Source of the DNA: a virus
DNA length: 37,731 bases
Virus record (IMG/VR): IMGVR_UViG_3300033153_003363
Location: 1 to 37,731 of that record
Strand: one strand, 5' to 3'
The notes beneath the pieces are model-generated. The model saw only the letters and a list, made by a program, of their open reading frames with translations, had not been told where the DNA came from and ran no database searches. Below, one piece after another: positions 15,860 through 24,843 of the stretch. Every line of letters begins with the position of its first letter. Within the stretch, counting starts at the first letter, position 1. The position numbers and the translations under genes were made by a program.

Positions 15860-16252
15860 ATGGCTGAAGTTTTCAGAATAAAAAACCTAGATACTTTTGA
15901 AAGAGCATTAGGGCAATCTCCAATAATAGCCGAGAAGATAATTAAGAATGCCTTAAAGGAAAGTATTATCAGTTGGCAGAGAGAAGCAGCTACTAGAACA
16001 CCGGTTGATACGGGACGATTAAGACAAGGTGTAGTAAGCACGTCTTCTATAAGAGTAGATAAGACAAGAGCAATCATTTCACCGAATATAGAATATGCAG
16101 TATATGTACACGACGGTACTTCACGAATGACTAAGCGACCATTCTTCAAATGGGGATTAGACCAAGCTAAAACTAAAATAGATAAAATATTTAAAAACGC
16201 TGGGAATAAATTAATGAATATAATAGCAGCTAAAAGTAATTTAAACTTATAA
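15860..16252 (+). CDS. HK97 gp10-like neck/tail completion protein
   Basis: A 130-residue protein with AATRTPVDTGRLRQGV near residue 50, the signature of the HK97 gp10 family, then IEYAVYVHDGTSRMTKRPFF near 88, the second conserved block. It joins the tail to the head. It lies between the stopper and the tail terminator in canonical order. Confidence 0.87.
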   Translation: MAEVFRIKNLDTFERALGQSPIIAEKIIKNALKESIISWQREAATRTPVDTGRLRQGVVSTSSIRVDKTRAIISPNIEYAVYVHDGTSRMTKRPFFKWGLDQAKTKIDKIFKNAGNKLMNIIAAKSNLNL

Positions 16253-16253
16253 A

Positions 16254-16691
16254 ATGCCCCAAACAACATACCAAATATTAAGGGACGCAATCAGAGATAA
16301 ACTATTGACGATTACAAATTTTCAGGAAGTACACCGTTTCCCTAAGTTAGAGTTTAATGGGTTTCCGGCAGTAGCAGTTGAACCGGCAGATATGGAAAGT
16401 GATTGGGAAACTAATAAAGAACTAGAAAGAACATACGCATTTAATTTATTTATATATTACGAAACAAAAATAAAAGGAAACGATACAGCGTTAGATAGAT
16501 TATTTAATACTATTGACGAGGTGTTAGACGCTTTTGATAAAGACCAAACATTATCGGGTATTTCATTACCGGCTGGTAAGGATATATTAACCATCAATCC
16601 GACACCACAAGGTTGGGAGGGACTATCTGATAATGAATTAATCCAATCAAAAATATTATTAACAATTAAAATATCAACAGATATAAGTTAA
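16254..16691 (+). CDS. Tail terminator/tail-to-head joining protein
   Basis: A 145-residue protein placed directly before the tail tube. LRDAIRDKLLTITNFQEVHRFPKLEFNGFPAVAVEP followed by FNLFIYYETKIKGNDTALDRLFNTIDEVLDAF has the alpha-beta layout of tail terminators that cap the finished tail. Assignment rests on position and size more than on motifs. Confidence 0.68.
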   Translation: MPQTTYQILRDAIRDKLLTITNFQEVHRFPKLEFNGFPAVAVEPADMESDWETNKELERTYAFNLFIYYETKIKGNDTALDRLFNTIDEVLDAFDKDQTLSGISLPAGKDILTINPTPQGWEGLSDNELIQSKILLTIKISTDIS

Positions 16692-16704
16692 GAAAGGAAA
16701 ATAT

Positions 16705-17703
16705 ATGGCAAAAATAATAGGTTCAAGAATAAATTTAGGAGTAGCAAGGGAAGCAACACGTGGTGTTTGCTTAAAGCCTCAACGATGGATACCGTGGGTT
16801 AATATTGGATTTACCGATAAGGTAACACCAGTAAATTCAGGAGAAGCGCTTGGAGTTTTAGAAGATAGCCACGAGAAGTTTGTGGTAGAGAAATATGGTG
16901 AGGGTGATATTACCTTTGAAGTACGTGACCAAAGTTTTGGGTATTTCTTATACGCATTAATGGGAACACTTACAAGTTCAGTTGCAGTTGTAGCTAATAG
17001 CTATGACCACACATTTAATCTAGCAAATACAAATCAACATCAAAGTCTGACGTTATCAACTGAAGACCCAAATGGTGACAAGCAATTCTGTTTAGCTATG
17101 ATTGACCAACTATCATTAAATATGGTATTGGGTGATTATGTAAAATCAACAATCAGCTTTATCAGTAAAGGCTCACACGATACAGCAGTAGATAGTGCTA
17201 CTGGGGACTTTGCAGTAGAGAATAAGTTTAGGGCGCAAGACATAGAGTTTAAACTAGCCACTACAAGAGCTGGATTAGGCGCAGCAAGTTTAGTTAAACT
17301 ACAAAGCCTAACATTAACAGTCAACAAAAACATTCTAAGGAAGCAAATGCTAGGAACTGTGCAACCTGATGACCTAATCAATCAAGGTTTTCAAGTAGAG
17401 GGTGAATTTACACTACCTTACGAAGACCAGACTTATAGGGATTTAATGTTAAACAATACCTATAACGCTATGGAGATTATAATCAGAAATGAAGATGTGA
17501 ATTTAGCTGACGGTGCTGGAGTTAATCCTGCACTAACGATTGTGTTGCCGAGATGTGGATTTATGGACTGGACACCTGATAGACCTAAAGGAGAACTAGC
17601 AGAACAGACGATTGGCTTTAAAGGCTACTATGACTTTGCAAATACTGAAAATGCAATTTTCTCAATAATTCTACGAAACGACAAAACAGATTACACAACC
17701 TAA
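16705..17703 (+). CDS. Major tail tube protein
   Basis: A 332-residue beta-rich protein with an AAAGGA ribosome site ahead of the ATG. VAREATRGVCLKPQRWIPW near residue 13, FVVEKYGEGDITFEVRDQSFGYFLYALMG near 58 and the terminal GFKGYYDFANTENAIFSIIL are consistent with the tail tube family that polymerises around the tape measure. The next genes are the tail assembly chaperones and tape measure, which fixes the role. Confidence 0.8.
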   Translation: MAKIIGSRINLGVAREATRGVCLKPQRWIPWVNIGFTDKVTPVNSGEALGVLEDSHEKFVVEKYGEGDITFEVRDQSFGYFLYALMGTLTSSVAVVANSYDHTFNLANTNQHQSLTLSTEDPNGDKQFCLAMIDQLSLNMVLGDYVKSTISFISKGSHDTAVDSATGDFAVENKFRAQDIEFKLATTRAGLGAASLVKLQSLTLTVNKNILRKQMLGTVQPDDLINQGFQVEGEFTLPYEDQTYRDLMLNNTYNAMEIIIRNEDVNLADGAGVNPALTIVLPRCGFMDWTPDRPKGELAEQTIGFKGYYDFANTENAIFSIILRNDKTDYTT

Positions 17704-17723
17704 TAAACTAATAAAAATAATCT

Positions 17724-17981
17724 ATGGAAAGAGAAACAACGAAAGTGACAACACCTGTTGGTAAGGTTGAGGTTACTTTAAAAGCGTGGTTAAATGCTGG
17801 TGAAAAAATGGATATGGTCAATATTGAAAAGGATAAAGCTATTGATTGGATGTTAAAAACAATCATAGTTAGTCCTGATATTGAAAAGATTAAAGAATTA
17901 CACGGAAAAGATTTTGATTTTCTTTTACTTGAATTAAATAAAGTTGCAGAAGCAAGTAATTGGATTGAAAAAAAAAAGTAA
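17724..17981 (+). CDS. Tail assembly chaperone, short form (gpG-like)
   Basis: An 85-residue protein (KVTTPVGKVEVTLKAWLNAGEKMDM, then a helical C-terminus) that ends just after a run of ten A residues. It is the short product of a two-frame chaperone gene: most ribosomes stop at TAA 17979-17981, some slip -1 on the A-run and make the longer form. These chaperones coat the tape measure during tail assembly. Confidence 0.85.
   Translation: MERETTKVTTPVGKVEVTLKAWLNAGEKMDMVNIEKDKAIDWMLKTIIVSPDIEKIKELHGKDFDFLLLELNKVAEASNWIEKKK
17972..17978 (+). promoter_or_regulatory. Slippery heptamer A AAA AAG for -1 programmed frameshifting
   Basis: In the zero frame the codons read GAA AAA AAA AAG TAA. The last seven bases A AAA AAG form the classic X XXY YYZ heptamer, known to be among the most efficient in bacteria (as in dnaX). 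After a -1 slip the next codon is GTA at 17978-17980. The zero-frame stop is the very next codon. Confidence 0.9.
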
Positions 17982-18199
17982 TTGAACGGCAATACATAAA
18001 CGCAAAACGAATTGGAAGTGGGAACGTTGACCCTAGATTAATGGTACTTGAAGTATGTAGAAATATGAAGTGGGATTATTGGACATACCTAAAGCAACCA
18101 AGTTGGCTCATAGATTTAATATTAATGAAACAAAAAATAGATAGTGAATTTGCAGAAATAGAAGCTAATAAATTAAAATCACAAAATGGCAGACGTTAA
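17978..18199 (+). CDS. Tail assembly chaperone, frameshifted extension (T domain of gpGT)
   Basis: This frame has no start of its own and is read only after the -1 slip. It adds 73 codons: VIERQYINAKRIGSGNVDPR, then NMKWDYWTYLKQPSWLI, then a helical LKSQNGRR end at TAA 18197-18199. The W-x-x-W and Q-P-x-W cluster resembles T domains of other siphoviruses. The fusion protein is about 158 residues. Its end overlaps the tape-measure start by 14 nt. Confidence 0.87.
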   Translation, partial: VIERQYINAKRIGSGNVDPRLMVLEVCRNMKWDYWTYLKQPSWLIDLILMKQKIDSEFAEIEANKLKSQNGRR

Positions 18200-20417
18200 G
18201 TTACAAGCGATACTTACATTAAAGGATAAGATGACTAAGGGATTAAAAACATCCCAAGTAAGTATTAAATCATTAACAAAAATAGCAAAAATTGCTGGTA
18301 TTGCTATTCTTGCTCTTGGTGCTGCCTTTATTGGCGCTTCTCTAAAAGCGGCTGGTAAATTTGATAAATCAATTAGAAATATCGGTACTCTTTTGGGTGA
18401 TACGGCTGCTAATGAAATGCCTAAATTTAAAAAAGGCATTATTGAGATAATGAAAACATTGCCTGTTGACCCTGATGATTTAGGTGCTAGTGCGTATAAC
18501 ATTGTATCTGCTGGTATATCTGATACCGCTGAAGCTATGGAAGTTCTTAAAAGTAGTGCTGAATTAGGTATTGCTGGTTTATCTACCACCGAAGAAGCTG
18601 TAAATATTTTAACTTCTGCCATGAATGTATATGGTGATGAAACCCACGATAGCACGAGATTAGCAGATATTCTTTTTAAGACAGTTAAGAATGGTAAGAC
18701 AACTATTGCTGGATTAGCACAGGGCTTTGGTAAGGTAGCTGGAATTGCGAAAGAAACTGGGATTAGTATTGAAGATTTATCTGCCGCAACTGCTGCTTTA
18801 ACTACCACCGGTATAACTGCTAGTGAAGCACAAACAAGTTTGAAAGCTGTAATTAGTAATTTGTTAAAACCAACAAGTGATGCAGAAGCCGCAGCAAGTC
18901 GTTTAGGAATTGAATTTAATTTAGCAGCACTTCAAGCTGACGGACTTTCAGGATTACTTGCAAATGTAACTGACGCAGCCGGTGATGATAAACAAGCACT
19001 AGCAGATTTATTTGGTAGTGTAGAAGCAGCTAATGCCATATTTAGTTTAACAAGTGAGGGTGGCGGTGAACAATTTAGGAAGATTTTAGCTGACATAGAA
19101 GACCAGACCAATGCTATGGGAGAAGCTGTTGATATACAAACATCAGGTGTAGAAGCAAAAATGCAATTATTAAAAGGTAATTTTGAAGCAATAAAAATAG
19201 AATTAGGCGATAAACTTATACCAGTTATAGTAGATGCAACATCTTTTTTAATTGAAAATTCAGATAAAATAAAAGCAGTTATTGATGATGTATTAAAATT
19301 TTCAGGAGTTATAGTTGACGCAATAGCATTTGTATTTAATGCCGTAAAAGAACCACTAGAAGCTGTGCTAACATTTATTTTGATTGCAAAGGATAAAATA
19401 GAAACTGGCTTTGGAAGTATTACTGACTTTGTTGGTGGCGTAGTAGAAGATGTGGGTAGCTTCATAGAAGATGTGGGTGAAGCAGTTGTTAAGGGGATTA
19501 CAACTGATGAAGAAGCTATTGTAGATATGACAGAGAAAATGGTTGAAGATACTAAAGCTGGGTTTGTTGAATATGAACAAAATGCTTTTAATACATTTGA
19601 CGCTTTTATAGGTAAGCTAGGTGATATGTATGATTGGATGGTAGGTCAGGGGAAGATTGCCTTTGAAACACTAGGTGAATTTCTTGCAAATACAATAGAT
19701 AATGCCGGTAGGATAATTGGTTTATTCTTGGGAAGTTTACTAGTTGTTGTGCTTAATACTGCTAGGTTAATAGGAGAGGGAATAATGCTTATTGCAGAGG
19801 GTGTGGCAAAAGGATTTGAGGTTATGGTTGACACAGTATCGTCATCACTAAGAACTGCTTTAGTTTTTGCTGGTACTCAAATGGAATTATTCAGTAGAGG
19901 GATTGCAAAAGGATTTGAAATAATGGTATTGGAAATTTCAGATGCCTTTGGAGAATTACCAGCACTATGGGACGAATTGATTGCTGGAGTATTGGTTGCT
20001 GGAGATAATATAATTGATTGGTGGAAAAGAACTATGCAAAGTATGAAAGATATTTTTTTAGGTTTTATTAATACCATACCTGACGCCATTGAGGGTGCAT
20101 TTAAAGGTATAGGTAATTTTCTTAGCGGTATAAAAGGTGGAATAGTAGAAGCATTTAATGTTGGCAATATACCAGGATTTGCAAGTGGTGGTTCAGTCAC
20201 GGGTGGACAACCAGTCATAGTTGGAGAGAAAGGTGCTGAACTTTTTGTACCTAATACAAGTGGTAACGTAATACCAAATGATAAACTTGGTGGCTCAACT
20301 ATTAATGTTGATTTAAGAGGTTCTGTCGTCAGACAAGAAAGTGACCTAGAAGATATTATAATGGCAGTCAAGCAATCACTAAATAGGGATTTAAGTATTG
20401 AGAGGTTAGGAATTTAA
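18186..20417 (+). CDS. Tail tape measure protein
   Basis: A 743-residue protein that sets tail length and helps DNA entry. A hydrophobic segment lies near residues 35-58 (IAKIAGIAILALGAAFIGAS). Residues 70-330 are the TIGR01760-type core: SAYNIVSAGISDTAEAMEVL, TTEEAVNILTSAMNVYG, ADILFKTVKNGKTTIAGLAQ, ASEAQTSLKAVISNLLKP. Further hydrophobic stretches occur near 365-390 and 515-540. The C-terminus has GFASGGSVTGGQPVIVGEKG, a Gly-rich motif common at tape-measure ends. At about 0.15 nm per residue the tail would be about 110 nm. Confidence 0.93.
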   Translation: MADVKLQAILTLKDKMTKGLKTSQVSIKSLTKIAKIAGIAILALGAAFIGASLKAAGKFDKSIRNIGTLLGDTAANEMPKFKKGIIEIMKTLPVDPDDLGASAYNIVSAGISDTAEAMEVLKSSAELGIAGLSTTEEAVNILTSAMNVYGDETHDSTRLADILFKTVKNGKTTIAGLAQGFGKVAGIAKETGISIEDLSAATAALTTTGITASEAQTSLKAVISNLLKPTSDAEAAASRLGIEFNLAALQADGLSGLLANVTDAAGDDKQALADLFGSVEAANAIFSLTSEGGGEQFRKILADIEDQTNAMGEAVDIQTSGVEAKMQLLKGNFEAIKIELGDKLIPVIVDATSFLIENSDKIKAVIDDVLKFSGVIVDAIAFVFNAVKEPLEAVLTFILIAKDKIETGFGSITDFVGGVVEDVGSFIEDVGEAVVKGITTDEEAIVDMTEKMVEDTKAGFVEYEQNAFNTFDAFIGKLGDMYDWMVGQGKIAFETLGEFLANTIDNAGRIIGLFLGSLLVVVLNTARLIGEGIMLIAEGVAKGFEVMVDTVSSSLRTALVFAGTQMELFSRGIAKGFEIMVLEISDAFGELPALWDELIAGVLVAGDNIIDWWKRTMQSMKDIFLGFINTIPDAIEGAFKGIGNFLSGIKGGIVEAFNVGNIPGFASGGSVTGGQPVIVGEKGAELFVPNTSGNVIPNDKLGGSTINVDLRGSVVRQESDLEDIIMAVKQSLNRDLSIERLGI

Positions 20418-20418
20418 T

Positions 20419-21216
20419 ATGGCAAGAGTACAAACAAATTATGATGGAGTAAGTCTGCAAACAGCAACGATTACAACACAGGAGTTGCAACACGAAAGTA
20501 TGGATAGCAAGACTTTAGATATTCAACGCCTTGCTAATCGTGATGGTGGTAAATTCTTGGCGGCTACTTTTGCACCCAAGAGAATTATATTAAAGGGACA
20601 GATAAGGGATACGTCTATGGCGTTGCTAGAGGACGAGATAGATGCCTTTAAACAGCTTCTAAATCGCCAAGGCAAGCATTTAGACATAGATTATGGTAGT
20701 GGTACTACAAAAGCAGAATTTAGGCGTTATACGGTTAATTCCAGTAGGATAACCTTATTACGAAGACATTTTAATCACACGTTTATAGACTGGGAAGCCG
20801 AGTTTATTGTGGCTGACCCACCATTCGGAACTGAACTTGATACGACTACTGGAGTTAGTGAGAGCATAGCAAGTGTCGCTACACAGGCATTTAGTTTTGT
20901 GGCTAGTGGAACATACAAACCAAATCCAAAGATAGTAATTACATTTACAGAAGTGTCTGGGGTGGACGGAGTTACAGTTAGGAATACTACTACTGGTGAT
21001 TATATTAGGGTTAGAGTTACAGATGAATTTAGTAATAATGATGTAATAGAAATTGATACACAATTATTTACTTGTACGCTTAATAGTATTGCAGTTAATT
21101 ATGACGGTATCTTCCCAAGTTTTGTAGTAGGTGGAAATGATTTAAGGGTTAGTTTTGAAGACGGAATACATTATAAAGCTACCGTTAGAGTAATTTATTA
21201 CCCACTCTACTTATAG
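20419..21216 (+). CDS. Distal tail protein (Dit-like)
   Basis: A 265-residue protein after the tape measure. The N-terminal barrel is suggested by TITTQELQHESMDSKTLDIQRLANRDGGKFL and the FAPKRIILKGQIRDTSMALLEDEIDAFKQLL block typical of Dit proteins; FIDWEAEFIVADPPFG near 125-140 closes that domain. The last 120 residues form a second beta-sandwich that could bind sugar or the next protein. Dit forms the hub that joins tube and tip. Confidence 0.8.
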   Translation: MARVQTNYDGVSLQTATITTQELQHESMDSKTLDIQRLANRDGGKFLAATFAPKRIILKGQIRDTSMALLEDEIDAFKQLLNRQGKHLDIDYGSGTTKAEFRRYTVNSSRITLLRRHFNHTFIDWEAEFIVADPPFGTELDTTTGVSESIASVATQAFSFVASGTYKPNPKIVITFTEVSGVDGVTVRNTTTGDYIRVRVTDEFSNNDVIEIDTQLFTCTLNSIAVNYDGIFPSFVVGGNDLRVSFEDGIHYKATVRVIYYPLYL

Positions 21217-21219
21217 AAT

Positions 21220-23004
21220 ATGCCACAAAGAAATTATCAAATTTTAAGCACAAATGCTGATTTATATGAACACTCTGGTACTAATAGTGTTACCAATAAT
21301 GGTTCTTTGTGGTTTACTTATAATTCTGTAAATAATTATCCAAAATATCATTATTTAAGATTTATTAATATTGATGTAGCACAGGGTTCTACAATAAATT
21401 CTGCTAAATTAACTTTTACTGGTTTTCAACCACAATGGAGTACGCCAGTTGAAATGGATATATGGGCTGAATTAGCTGATAATGGAACTGTGCCAAGTAC
21501 AACTAATTCATTTATATCAAACTTAGTTAAAACAACTGCTACTGTTGCGTTTGACCCAGCTACTATATGGAGTGAAAGTATTGAATATGATAGTCCTGAT
21601 ATTGCAACAATTATTCAAGAATTAGTTAGCCGTACTGGTTGGGGCAAGGGTAATGCTATTAACTTTTTAATAGAAGTTGATAATACAACTGGTGTTTCAA
21701 GTCAGAATAGAGCTTATTCTTTTGATAGGGGTGCGAGTAAAGCATTAAAATTAGAAATAGATTTTACACCACCAGCTAGTGGTGGAATTACCCAAATTAC
21801 TCAACCTAAAACTAAACAATATTTTCATAAGATATATGATAAGGACGGAACATATAAAGCAACGTGGGGTAAAGATGTTATAATTTCACCTAATTTTAAG
21901 TGGAAGATTAATGGTGGTATGGGCGAACAACAGATATTACTTAAAAGAAATGTAAAAAGTTTCGGTGAAAATGTAGATGTTAAAATGGGGAACAAGATTG
22001 AAACGTGGATACAGGACGGTGACCAAGAAATAGGTAGATTAGTTTGGACAGGCGTGTTAAATAGATATGAACCCAAGATAATCGCTAATGGTGACCAAGT
22101 AATAGATGTGCGTGGAATTTCAAAACTTATTGAATATGAGAAACATATCTATCAAACTGATGCTGGACTTACTACTGACACAAAGGCAAGTAAATCACCT
22201 GATACAATTCTAAGAGAAGTTATTACATCTAAGTATGGTGCGAGTTTATTCCAAGAGGGTGATATTGAAGCGACAGGCACGACAGTTACATTTACATTTA
22301 CTTCTAATACTTATAGGCAAGTATTAGAGAGTATTTTAAATATTTCACCACAATATTGGTACTGGAGATTATTGCCTGACAATACAATAGATTTTAAGAA
22401 AGCAAATTTTGATGAGATTGACCATATGCTTTATGTGGGCAAAGAAGCAAATAATGTGGTAATGACTAAGAGTATTGAAACTCTAATAAATAAGGTTTAC
22501 TTTATGGGTGGTGGCGACCCCAATATGTATCGTGTTTATGAAAGAACTTCTAGCCAAGAAGAATTTGGATTACGTGAGAAGTTTGTTAAAGATGAAAGAG
22601 TTACAGTTGTTGCTACTGCAGAAACTATCGCTACTAGAATACTTGATGATTTTGACCACCCGTTATCTCAAATTGCTATAACTGTTTTGGATAGTAATAT
22701 TGACCCTAAAAATGGATATGACATTGAAAGATTTAAGCCTGGTCAAATTATTCAGATATTACACCCTGAAAAATCATTTGGTTATACGTTATGTGACGAA
22801 GCTGATTGGGACGTAGATTATTGGGATTTTTCTATTACTCAAAGTTTTGGTGTGCCACATCAGATTATAGAAATTGACTATCAGTTTAACCGTGTAATAC
22901 TAAAAGTGTCAGCTAAACTTGAAGATACTAATAAACGGATTGAAGATATTAATAGAAACTTAAACGAAACTGCAAAAATTACAATCCCAGTTAACCCAAC
23001 TTAA
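21220..23004 (+). CDS. Tail hub/Tal-like protein with N-terminal lectin-like (DNRLRE/CBM96-type) domain
   Basis: A 594-residue protein. Residues 1-185 look like a jelly-roll found in carbohydrate-binding DNRLRE-type modules: YLRFINIDVAQGSTINSAKL, then DIWAELADNGTVP, then SPDIATIIQELVSRTGWGKG, GNAINFLIEVD and a final ALKLEIDF strand. After a Pro/Gly/Ser linker, residues 195-580 have the order of tail hub or Tal proteins: KWKINGGMGEQQILLKRN, GRLVWTGVLNRYEP, VRGISKLIEYEKHIY, and QYWYWRLLPDNTIDFKK. The C-terminus is a short coiled coil. The lectin at the N-terminus of a hub protein is unusual and could give a first contact with surface glycan. Confidence 0.72.
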   Translation: MPQRNYQILSTNADLYEHSGTNSVTNNGSLWFTYNSVNNYPKYHYLRFINIDVAQGSTINSAKLTFTGFQPQWSTPVEMDIWAELADNGTVPSTTNSFISNLVKTTATVAFDPATIWSESIEYDSPDIATIIQELVSRTGWGKGNAINFLIEVDNTTGVSSQNRAYSFDRGASKALKLEIDFTPPASGGITQITQPKTKQYFHKIYDKDGTYKATWGKDVIISPNFKWKINGGMGEQQILLKRNVKSFGENVDVKMGNKIETWIQDGDQEIGRLVWTGVLNRYEPKIIANGDQVIDVRGISKLIEYEKHIYQTDAGLTTDTKASKSPDTILREVITSKYGASLFQEGDIEATGTTVTFTFTSNTYRQVLESILNISPQYWYWRLLPDNTIDFKKANFDEIDHMLYVGKEANNVVMTKSIETLINKVYFMGGGDPNMYRVYERTSSQEEFGLREKFVKDERVTVVATAETIATRILDDFDHPLSQIAITVLDSNIDPKNGYDIERFKPGQIIQILHPEKSFGYTLCDEADWDVDYWDFSITQSFGVPHQIIEIDYQFNRVILKVSAKLEDTNKRIEDINRNLNETAKITIPVNPT

Positions 23005-23022
23005 AAAATAAATTAAAAATAT

Positions 23023-23817
23023 ATGACAATACACTCAAATACATTTAGTCCGAATACTAGAATTAGGTCAGCTAGTGTTAATACAAATTTTACTGATATT
23101 GATACTGTAATTCAAGAGGGTTGGACACCAGCAGAAGAAATTTGGACTTGGACAGGTTATGACGGTACTAGATTACAAGGCTCATTTAGTGTGGCAGGGG
23201 TAGATGTAACTGCTAAATATCCTATTGGTTGTAAGATTAAATTTACTCAACCAACTGACGGAGTAAAATATGCAATAATAGTAAAAACAAATTTTAGCGC
23301 TGGTGATACAACTGTAACTATATTTGTTGATACGTCTTCGGATTTTGATAATGAAGCAATTACTTTACCATTTTTTTCAACAGGAAAATCACCACTTGAT
23401 TTTCCACTTGGTCTTGGACACTGGCGATTAACAACTATCAATACAACTGGTGGACTTTTTATAACTTCGCCTGGTGCTGGTACAATACATAATGTTGATA
23501 ATTTTCAAAGAGCAGTTGGTATTGGTGAGTGGAACGTTACATTTAGAGTGGTTGTTAGTTCAAATCTTGCTGCAAAAACAATTCAAGCTGCTGTTTCAGA
23601 CGCCAATAATACATTTTCTAACACTAATGGTGTAGCTGGTTGCCATATTATTACTGATAATGAGAGAACACCATTAACAGCAACTAGTAGGCTTACATTT
23701 ACTTCTGACGGAACAATTTACTTAAATACAAAAGCTGTTACTGCTGGTATAGGTTTTATGTGGAATAATAACGCAGAAGGTCCAGCTTGGCTTGAAGCAG
23801 TTTTAGCTTACGTATAA
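23023..23817 (+). CDS. Probable receptor-binding or tail fibre protein
   Basis: A 264-residue beta-rich protein rich in Thr, Asn and Gly. The start (TIHSNTFSPNTRIRSASVNTNF) resembles the tail attachment segment of small fibres, and the rest (GTRLQGSFSVAGVDVTAKY, AVGIGEWNVTFRVVVSSNLAAKTIQ, ending EGPAWLEAVLAYV) suggests a C1q/jelly-roll-like receptor head. It is the last tail gene. No enzymatic motif is visible. Confidence 0.65.
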   Translation: MTIHSNTFSPNTRIRSASVNTNFTDIDTVIQEGWTPAEEIWTWTGYDGTRLQGSFSVAGVDVTAKYPIGCKIKFTQPTDGVKYAIIVKTNFSAGDTTVTIFVDTSSDFDNEAITLPFFSTGKSPLDFPLGLGHWRLTTINTTGGLFITSPGAGTIHNVDNFQRAVGIGEWNVTFRVVVSSNLAAKTIQAAVSDANNTFSNTNGVAGCHIITDNERTPLTATSRLTFTSDGTIYLNTKAVTAGIGFMWNNNAEGPAWLEAVLAYV

Positions 23818-23852
23818 ACAAAAACAAATAATCTTATTTTTAAGATTAAATT

Positions 23853-23966
23853 ATGAAACTTGAAAAGTTTACTCGGATACTAGCTTTGATTATTACAACA
23901 GGATTTGTTGTAGTAGCTATGCTAGCAATTTATCTTTTTATTCATTTCCTAGTCAGTATGTTTTAG
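23853..23966 (+). CDS. Small membrane peptide or detached signal peptide of the M23 peptidase
   Basis: A 37-residue frame: MKLEKFTR followed by a long hydrophobic stretch over residues 9-35. It looks like the n- and h-regions of a signal peptide. In the -1 frame the sequence continues without stop into the M23 gene and reads YSFPSQYVLAQETIM, ending in a good signal-peptidase context (VLA before QE). A slip or an indel at the T-run 23935-23939 would join the two. As it stands it would make a free single-TM peptide. Confidence 0.5.
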   Translation: MKLEKFTRILALIITTGFVVVAMLAIYLFIHFLVSMF

Positions 23967-23980
23967 CCCAAGAAACAATT

Positions 23981-24607
23981 ATGCTTGAACCAAGTAACTG
24001 GAAAATAACACAAGGGTATGGCTTAACGCCATTTGCAAAGAGCCACCCTAACTTGTATAAGAGCTTTGGTGGTATCCACCCTGGTATTGATTTTATTGGT
24101 GATACAGAAATTATGCCTTTTGTATCAGGAGTAGTGACACAAGCTGGGTGGCAAGACGGTTGGGGATTTTCAGTCACTATTAATGACGGACAATATTATC
24201 ATCTCTACGCACATCTTTCTAAATACTGGGTCAGGAAAGGTGAGAGAGTATCAGCTTGGGAAACTAAGATAGGGGTTATGGGGACTACTGGAACTTCTTT
24301 TGGCGTTCATTTACATTATTCAAAGTATGTTAAGACGTTATGGATTAAGACGTACATAGACCCAACTAATGATTTATTATTTAATGAAACTAATATGTTA
24401 ATACAAAAGCACGTTGATAAAAATAAAAAGGCAGTAGAGGATATATTAAATGGTGTTACTGCTTATGGCTTTGATAAGGGACGACAGCAACCTTATCGTG
24501 TCACAAATGGCGCTAAGAAATATTATAAGACATTTAATGAACTGTTTGCTACTGAATTTCTATTTTGGGTAGAAAGTCAAAAGGCAGACGAAATTCCAAA
24601 CGAGTGA
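23981..24607 (+). CDS. M23-family metallo-endopeptidase (lysin)
   Basis: A 208-residue enzyme that cuts peptide cross-links of peptidoglycan using zinc. Metal ligands are visible: HPGIDFIG near residues 30-37 (H and D), and HLHYS near 109 (H-x-H), with HLYAHLSKYWVRKGERV before it as the usual third block. The C-terminal 80 residues are a separate helical part that may bind wall or protein. The start at 23981 gives a cytosolic form; see the preceding entry for a hidden signal peptide. It may serve as endolysin or as a tail-borne enzyme. Confidence 0.87.
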   Translation: MLEPSNWKITQGYGLTPFAKSHPNLYKSFGGIHPGIDFIGDTEIMPFVSGVVTQAGWQDGWGFSVTINDGQYYHLYAHLSKYWVRKGERVSAWETKIGVMGTTGTSFGVHLHYSKYVKTLWIKTYIDPTNDLLFNETNMLIQKHVDKNKKAVEDILNGVTAYGFDKGRQQPYRVTNGAKKYYKTFNELFATEFLFWVESQKADEIPNE

Positions 24608-24615
24608 GGTGACTT

Positions 24616-24819
24616 ATGCGATGGGAAGCTGGTTTATATTGTAAGCCTTGCCAAGCCAGTACGGTGCATAAAATTCGCCTCTTAGAGAGGGTAAACGGAT
24701 TTTGGCACGTAAACGCAACCTGTCAAATAATGGGGTGTGGAAACCATATGACTGACTGGCTATGTAAGTGTGATTTTCTTTTACTGTTTGAAGCACGTAT
24801 CGGTAAGATACAGAAGTGA
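24616..24819 (+). CDS. Small cysteine-rich protein
   Basis: A 67-residue protein with a GAGGTG ribosome site 5 nt ahead of the ATG. YCKPCQ near residue 8 and MGCGNH, WLCKCDF further on give Cys pairs for a zinc ribbon. No family known to me. Its TGA forms the first bases of a strong inverted repeat. Confidence 0.6.
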   Translation: MRWEAGLYCKPCQASTVHKIRLLERVNGFWHVNATCQIMGCGNHMTDWLCKCDFLLLFEARIGKIQK

Positions 24820-24843
24820 GTTATCTGGAATTTCCAGATAACT
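24819..24843 (+). terminator. Perfect 12-bp inverted repeat (stem-loop) between two zinc-finger genes
   Basis: AGTTATCTGGAA (24819-24830) is followed by one base and its exact complement TTCCAGATAACT (24832-24843). As RNA it makes an 11-bp stem with a three-base loop. There is no T-run, so it is not a classic terminator; it could slow transcription, protect mRNA ends, or bind a protein as DNA. It sits 7 nt before the ribosome site of the next gene. Confidence 0.55.

Noticed and set aside
18179-20371. Several minus-strand frames across the tape measure gene
   Set aside because: They mirror the tape-measure coding frame, contain low-complexity Ser/Pro/Ile stretches, and no other gene in the window is on the minus strand.
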